In this document: one piece after another, positions 60,237-64,000 of the stretch
Layout: every line of letters starts with the position of its first letter
Numbering within the stretch: the stretch's first letter is position 1
NCBI RefSeq assembly: GCF_014805685.1
Contig: NC_060892.1
Location: 5,940,490-6,004,489, forward strand
DNA: 64,000 nt
From: Silurus meridionalis
Taxonomy: Eukaryota; Chordata; Actinopteri; Siluriformes; Siluridae
Direction of reading: 5' to 3'
Program-made: the position numbers and the translations under genes
The notes under the pieces: generated by a model
Databases searched by the model: none
What the model was told of the DNA's origin: nothing
What the model saw: only the letters and a program-made list of their open reading frames with translations

Positions 60237-60615
60237 CAGAGATGGAAAGCAACAAATTACATTTACTTGTGTTGTAATTGAATAGTTTTTTGTGTACTTC
60301 GACTTTTTAAAATAGTTTTAAAATCTGTATACTTGTTTTTTTTTTTTTTTTTTAAGTATTGTCCTTAACTACATATGAAATCACGTGTTACTAACTAAAA
60401 AAAATTAAAAAAATATAAAATAAAATAATGCAAAGGGTAACCCTCCCGTGGAAAGAAAAAAAAGACCTTTTTAAACTACACTAGAATCCCCTCCACCCCC
60501 CATTAGGAGTTTTAAACTTTAATTGAAGTAACAATACTTTTAATTGAGTAGAATAATAGAATTTAATTGGTGAGGTTTTTTGTATTTTAGGCCAAAATCT
60601 ACAGAAGTAGTAGAT
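60237..60615. mobile_element. hAT-like decayed transposon
   Basis: It starts CAGAGATGGAAAGCAAC and runs into ACATTTACTTGTGTTG, as the ends at 17603 and 40781 do. The right end is unclear. No coding sequence. Confidence 0.5.
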
Positions 60616-61162
60616 TTATAAAATATATAAAATATAATAAAATGTGCGTCTTTCTTGTTTTCTCATGATCTCAACGTAAAAACCCTTTTTCTCACGTCGT
60701 AATTGTAGTGTGAGAGAATCTCAGGCTTTGTGAATGTTTCTGGTGTATGCTATTAAGAATGCATTGGTGTTTAAAATCTCTATCAGTTACTAATTTCCCA
60801 CAGCAAATATGAACTTTATCTCATCCATGATGCTGCGATGATGCTGCCTCTAGAACATGTTCCTATGCCGAACACTCCGAAGTGCTGATCATGAGGAAAC
60901 AATGTTTGCTATGTCAAGATCATGAGAAAACAAAAAAAGGGAAAAAATAGATTATACCGCATGACCTCTTAGAACTGCCATATTAATACAAAATATGTAC
61001 TGTGTCTTTTCCCCATTTTAGCCAAATAGTTAATTTTTCTCTTCCTCTTCTGTCTGTTCCCTGTGTTTCCTTCACAGATCTCAAAGATCATGGCCATAGA
61101 CATTAAAATAAAACCCCAGCAATTATTCGAGGAATAACGCAGACACGTGTACCATGAGATGT

Positions 61163-61168
61163 TTTATT
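61163..61168 (-). terminator. Minus-strand poly(A) signal candidate
   Basis: AATAAA on the minus strand in GGTAATAAAACATCTC. The 2.8 kb to its right has few mobile elements and could be a long 3' untranslated region of a minus-strand gene that starts beyond the window. Confidence 0.3.
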
Positions 61169-61503
61169 ACCAATATGAAAAGTGTGTCGTACAGCTACAG
61201 CTTGTTCTGCGAGTACAATAGAAGTAGAAAATAAAAATCACAGTGCTCTTGCGTGCTACAAACCTCATTAAAACATCTGGAAAAATACAAGCGCACACAA
61301 CGGGACGTTCGCACTCCTCTTCACGTGCCCTACTGAAAGTGACTAGTGTAATTGGCAATGAGGACATTATTTTTTTTCTTTTTGTTACAAATGACTGCAA
61401 AATGTGCTTCAGCAGAGTGCAGTGTCACAGGGGAGAAATAAAACAGCTCGTCTCCTCATGCAACATCACAACTCGGGAAAGGGGGATCAGGATAAAACTA
61501 AAC

Positions 61504-61505
<2 letters not shown>

Positions 61506-61595
<90 letters not shown>
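61506..61595. repeat. (GT)n then (GA)n microsatellite
   Basis: About 25 GT units pass directly into about 19 GA units. Confidence 0.95.
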
Positions 61596-61598
<3 letters not shown>

Positions 61599-61599
61599 G

Positions 61600-62530
61600 G
61601 CTAGTAGATAAACACACAGTGGTTACAGTATCTGAGTGAATCTTTGGTGAAGGGAAAATCTCGGCTTAATTTCTGATTAAAGCAGATCACACAAAAGAAA
61701 AAAGAAACGATAAACAGTTTAAGAAGAATTACAGCATTTATCTCTTTTTTTTTTTTTTTTACTTCAATGAAGGATCATGTTCCCTTACTCCAAACAAAAA
61801 TGTGCACTAAGGTCCATTGGACATCCTATAAGACATCGGAGCATGAAATCTACAACACATGTACAATATTTACACAACTGAACCTTCAAACAGCAAATAT
61901 ACAAAACTTCGTCCGGGTTTTGCATCCTGTCATCGGAGTCAGAGGTTCACAAGATGGAGTGCGCAAAAAAAAACAAATAATAAACCCACCAAAACATAGA
62001 AACGATCACACGTTTGATTGTAACCATGGCAAACATTTAACCTTCTCTCATTGGCTGGTAAACAAAGATTACAATTAAACTGAAACTGATATGCATATGT
62101 TAATTAAAGGGGACCAAAGTCACAACAGTACAAGTTTCTAAAAGAATCCTCGCTTCTGATTGGCTAAAGCAGAACGTTTCTCAATCGGTTTCCAAAACAA
62201 TATAACCATGACAACCATTTACCCTTCAGTAATGAGCGGCAAATACCGTACATTCATACCGCACAGAAAAAAACATTTATACAGCATAGAAAATGTATAC
62301 ATTAAGACTAAACGTAGCCAAAGCAACAAACAGCATAGTGGTACAGTCAAATGCCACAAAACACTCGCTTCTGATTGGCTAGCAGGTACCGCTTTCATTA
62401 AAAGGTGCCCAGTTTATTCGGTCACAACCCTACTTCAACCTTCATGGTTTAAACTAAAAATCTAAAAATGATAATCAAGAAATAAACACACTGTCCTTCA
62501 GGGCAGGATTTTTTCAACCCCACCGTCGGC
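61600..62530. other. Stretch free of mobile elements, possible 3' untranslated sequence
   Basis: No ORF with family likeness. CTTCTGATTGGCTA occurs at 62152 and again near 62369, hinting at a local duplication or dispersed element. No other structure is seen. Confidence 0.35.
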
Positions 62531-62533
62531 GTC

Positions 62534-62823
62534 TTATTTCCTGATATCGTCGCTCTTGTACACGCTGGTTTCTACAGCACGGCCGTCTCTAGTCAAGTGG
62601 ATTAGAGTCGAGTTGGGATGCCGTGTCGAGAAATTAAAATAAATAAATACATTAAAAATTTAAAAAAATAATCAACTTGAGCTAGAAGTCCTTTGCAAAA
62701 GAAATTAAATAAAATCATCTTCATATATATTGCCATTCATCAGTGTGTTACATGCTTCCAGAATTCCTTCTCGGTGCGACGGAGAAGTTTGATCTGGTTG
62801 CCGTGGGCAGAAACAGAAGACGA
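62534..62823 (-). other. Coding-like patches of an unidentified minus-strand gene
   Basis: Two GC-richer blocks read open on the minus strand, each closed by a stop. One ends RTEKEFWKHVTH (stop 62740-62742; possible acceptor TTTAATCAG just upstream). The other ends VETSVYKSDDIRK (stop 62534-62536). Codon third positions are mostly G or C in both, unlike the AT-rich surroundings. No family is recognised. They may be a terminal exon with an alternative end, or conserved 3'-UTR blocks. Confidence 0.2.
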
Positions 62824-63064
62824 CGCTGATTAAATGATCGTGTCCTGAAGAGACGTTCTGTTCTCAATACTCAATAACAGTCTTTAATATCGGCATTAGA
62901 ACTCAAACCAGCGCACAATCCCTCATTATCTCTCCGATCATCAGCTTACTGGTGTTTCTGTTTTCAGTGCTGCTGAAGTTCCAGTAATGTTCTGCATTAA
63001 TTTAAAATGTTCTTGGTGGAAACCAGAATGTATCTAAATGCACCCAAAGCAGTCGAAGGACAAA

Positions 63065-63411
63065 AATGGAAAAGTGTCTAAGAGAGAGAAAGAGACGGCA
63101 AAGGAGAGAGACAGAAAAAAAATAAGAAAGAGAGACAGACCGAGAGATAGAGAGAAACAGAGTTAGCAAAAGAGTGTCAGGAAGAGGACAGGGGGGGTGT
63201 TAATATGTGAGAAAGAAAGAGGAAGACAGAGACCAAGAGAAACAGAGAGAGATTGCAAGAGTGACAGAGCGACAGACAGAGAAAGAGAGAGACAAAGAGA
63301 AAGAAAGAGAGAGGAGGGAGGAGATATAGCAAAAGAATTGGAAATAAAAGAAACTGAGATAAAGTTAGAAAGAAAAACAGAGAAACAGTGAGAGCAAAAG
63401 ACAGAAAGAAA

Positions 63412-63458
<47 letters not shown>

Positions 63459-63470
63459 AAGAAAGAATAA
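63065..63470. repeat. Purine-rich (GA)n-like tract
   Basis: About 400 bases of plus strand are nearly all A and G, with a pure (GA)n core at 63414-63453. Frames through it give only low-complexity products. Confidence 0.9.
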
Positions 63471-64000
63471 GATTGGAAAACGCTTGAATTGAATAAGAAG
63501 AATGTGTTTGATGTTGCTGCAGTGAGGAGGAGTATTGGAGCGGTGCATTCAGACATCATTTATCATGCTATTTGTCCATATTTAGTCTTAGAGTCTTGAT
63601 TCCTTGAAGCCGAAGCCACTGCTGCAGTTATATATGCGAGTGTGACACACAATAAGTAAAAAAAAAAAGACAAAAATCAAAAACCAGAAATACACATTTT
63701 TAAGGATTTTTTTCAGGCCGATTAGCTCAATGCATCGCTAATTATTACTGATATATCTTTTTTTCATTGTTAACAAAAAAAGGAAAAATAATACAAATAA
63801 TTAAGGGTATTAACATGGCGGGCTTTTAAGCGTAAAATGACATAAGATGACGTAAAAAACAGGACGTCCCTGTTTTATGTCATCTAATAAAACCATTAAA
63901 CTCGACAATCGATACAAAGTGAGCCTCAGATTCTCAGCCTAACTGTGAAAAGAGGTTCCAGTGTGAAACAATTTCCTTCATAAACATAACAGCACTCATT
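63471..64000. other. Right-end sequence without recognised gene
   Basis: AT-rich. Short minus-strand open stretches near 63590-63650 have no recognisable motif. Nothing is supported. Confidence 0.35.

Noticed and set aside
63177..63548. Leu/Ser-rich minus-strand ORF
   Set aside because: It is the reverse reading of the purine-rich GA tract.

Overview
The window looks like nuclear DNA of a teleost fish. Genes have small exons with GT/AG introns. The DNA between genes is AT-rich and full of (CA)n, (GATA)n and (TA)n microsatellites. Mobile elements are of fish type: Tc1 elements with TA target duplications, hAT elements, RTE-clade LINEs, a tRNA-Glu SINE and a Rex1/L2-like LINE tail. The exact species cannot be told from the sequence.

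Three protein-coding genes are supported. (1) Positions 4297-18421, plus strand: a type II transmembrane mosaic serine protease of the TMPRSS9 (polyserase-1) family, 15 coding exons, with order TM - SEA - LDLa - trypsin - LDLa - trypsin. One exon is one base short and shifts the frame before the first catalytic serine. (2) Positions 23118-19986, minus strand: timm13, the small Tim chaperone of the mitochondrial intermembrane space, three exons, 95 residues, complete. It converges tail-to-tail on the protease, with about 0.2 kb between the two poly(A) signals. (3) Positions 31060-32829, plus strand: a 589-residue BTB-BACK-Kelch protein of the ENC family, most likely enc3, with its coding sequence in one exon and a non-coding first exon near 29.55-29.80 kb. 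TIMM13 and TMPRSS9 are also neighbours on human 19p13.3, so the block is an old synteny in which fish keep an extra ENC paralogue.

Layout: 1-4.2 kb is repeats plus a possible untranslated first exon. 4.2-18.4 kb is tmprss9-like, its introns full of Tc1, hAT, SINE and LINE insertions. 19.3-23.3 kb is timm13 and its compact promoter. 23.3-27.3 kb is transposon debris, including a Rex1-like LINE nested in an RTE LINE. 27.38-29.43 kb is a 2-kb composite (TATC)n/(TC)n satellite that stops just before the enc3 promoter. 29.5-32.9 kb is enc3. 32.9-61 kb has no recognisable gene; it holds GC-richer, unique, enhancer-like stretches (37.4, 39.5, 46.5 kb) between mobile elements, including a nearly full-length RTE LINE at 48.4-51.6 kb. 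61.1-64 kb may be the 3' part of a minus-strand gene lying mostly beyond the window; only weak coding-like patches are visible.

The three genes do not form a pathway: one is a cell-surface protease, one a mitochondrial import chaperone, one a probable CUL3 ubiquitin-ligase adaptor. The more unusual material is in the repeats (a SINE built from both ends of a LINE, a higher-order GATA satellite, nested insertions with readable target-site duplications) and in the protease (frameshift, and a catalytic serine kept in the domain that is dead in the human protein).
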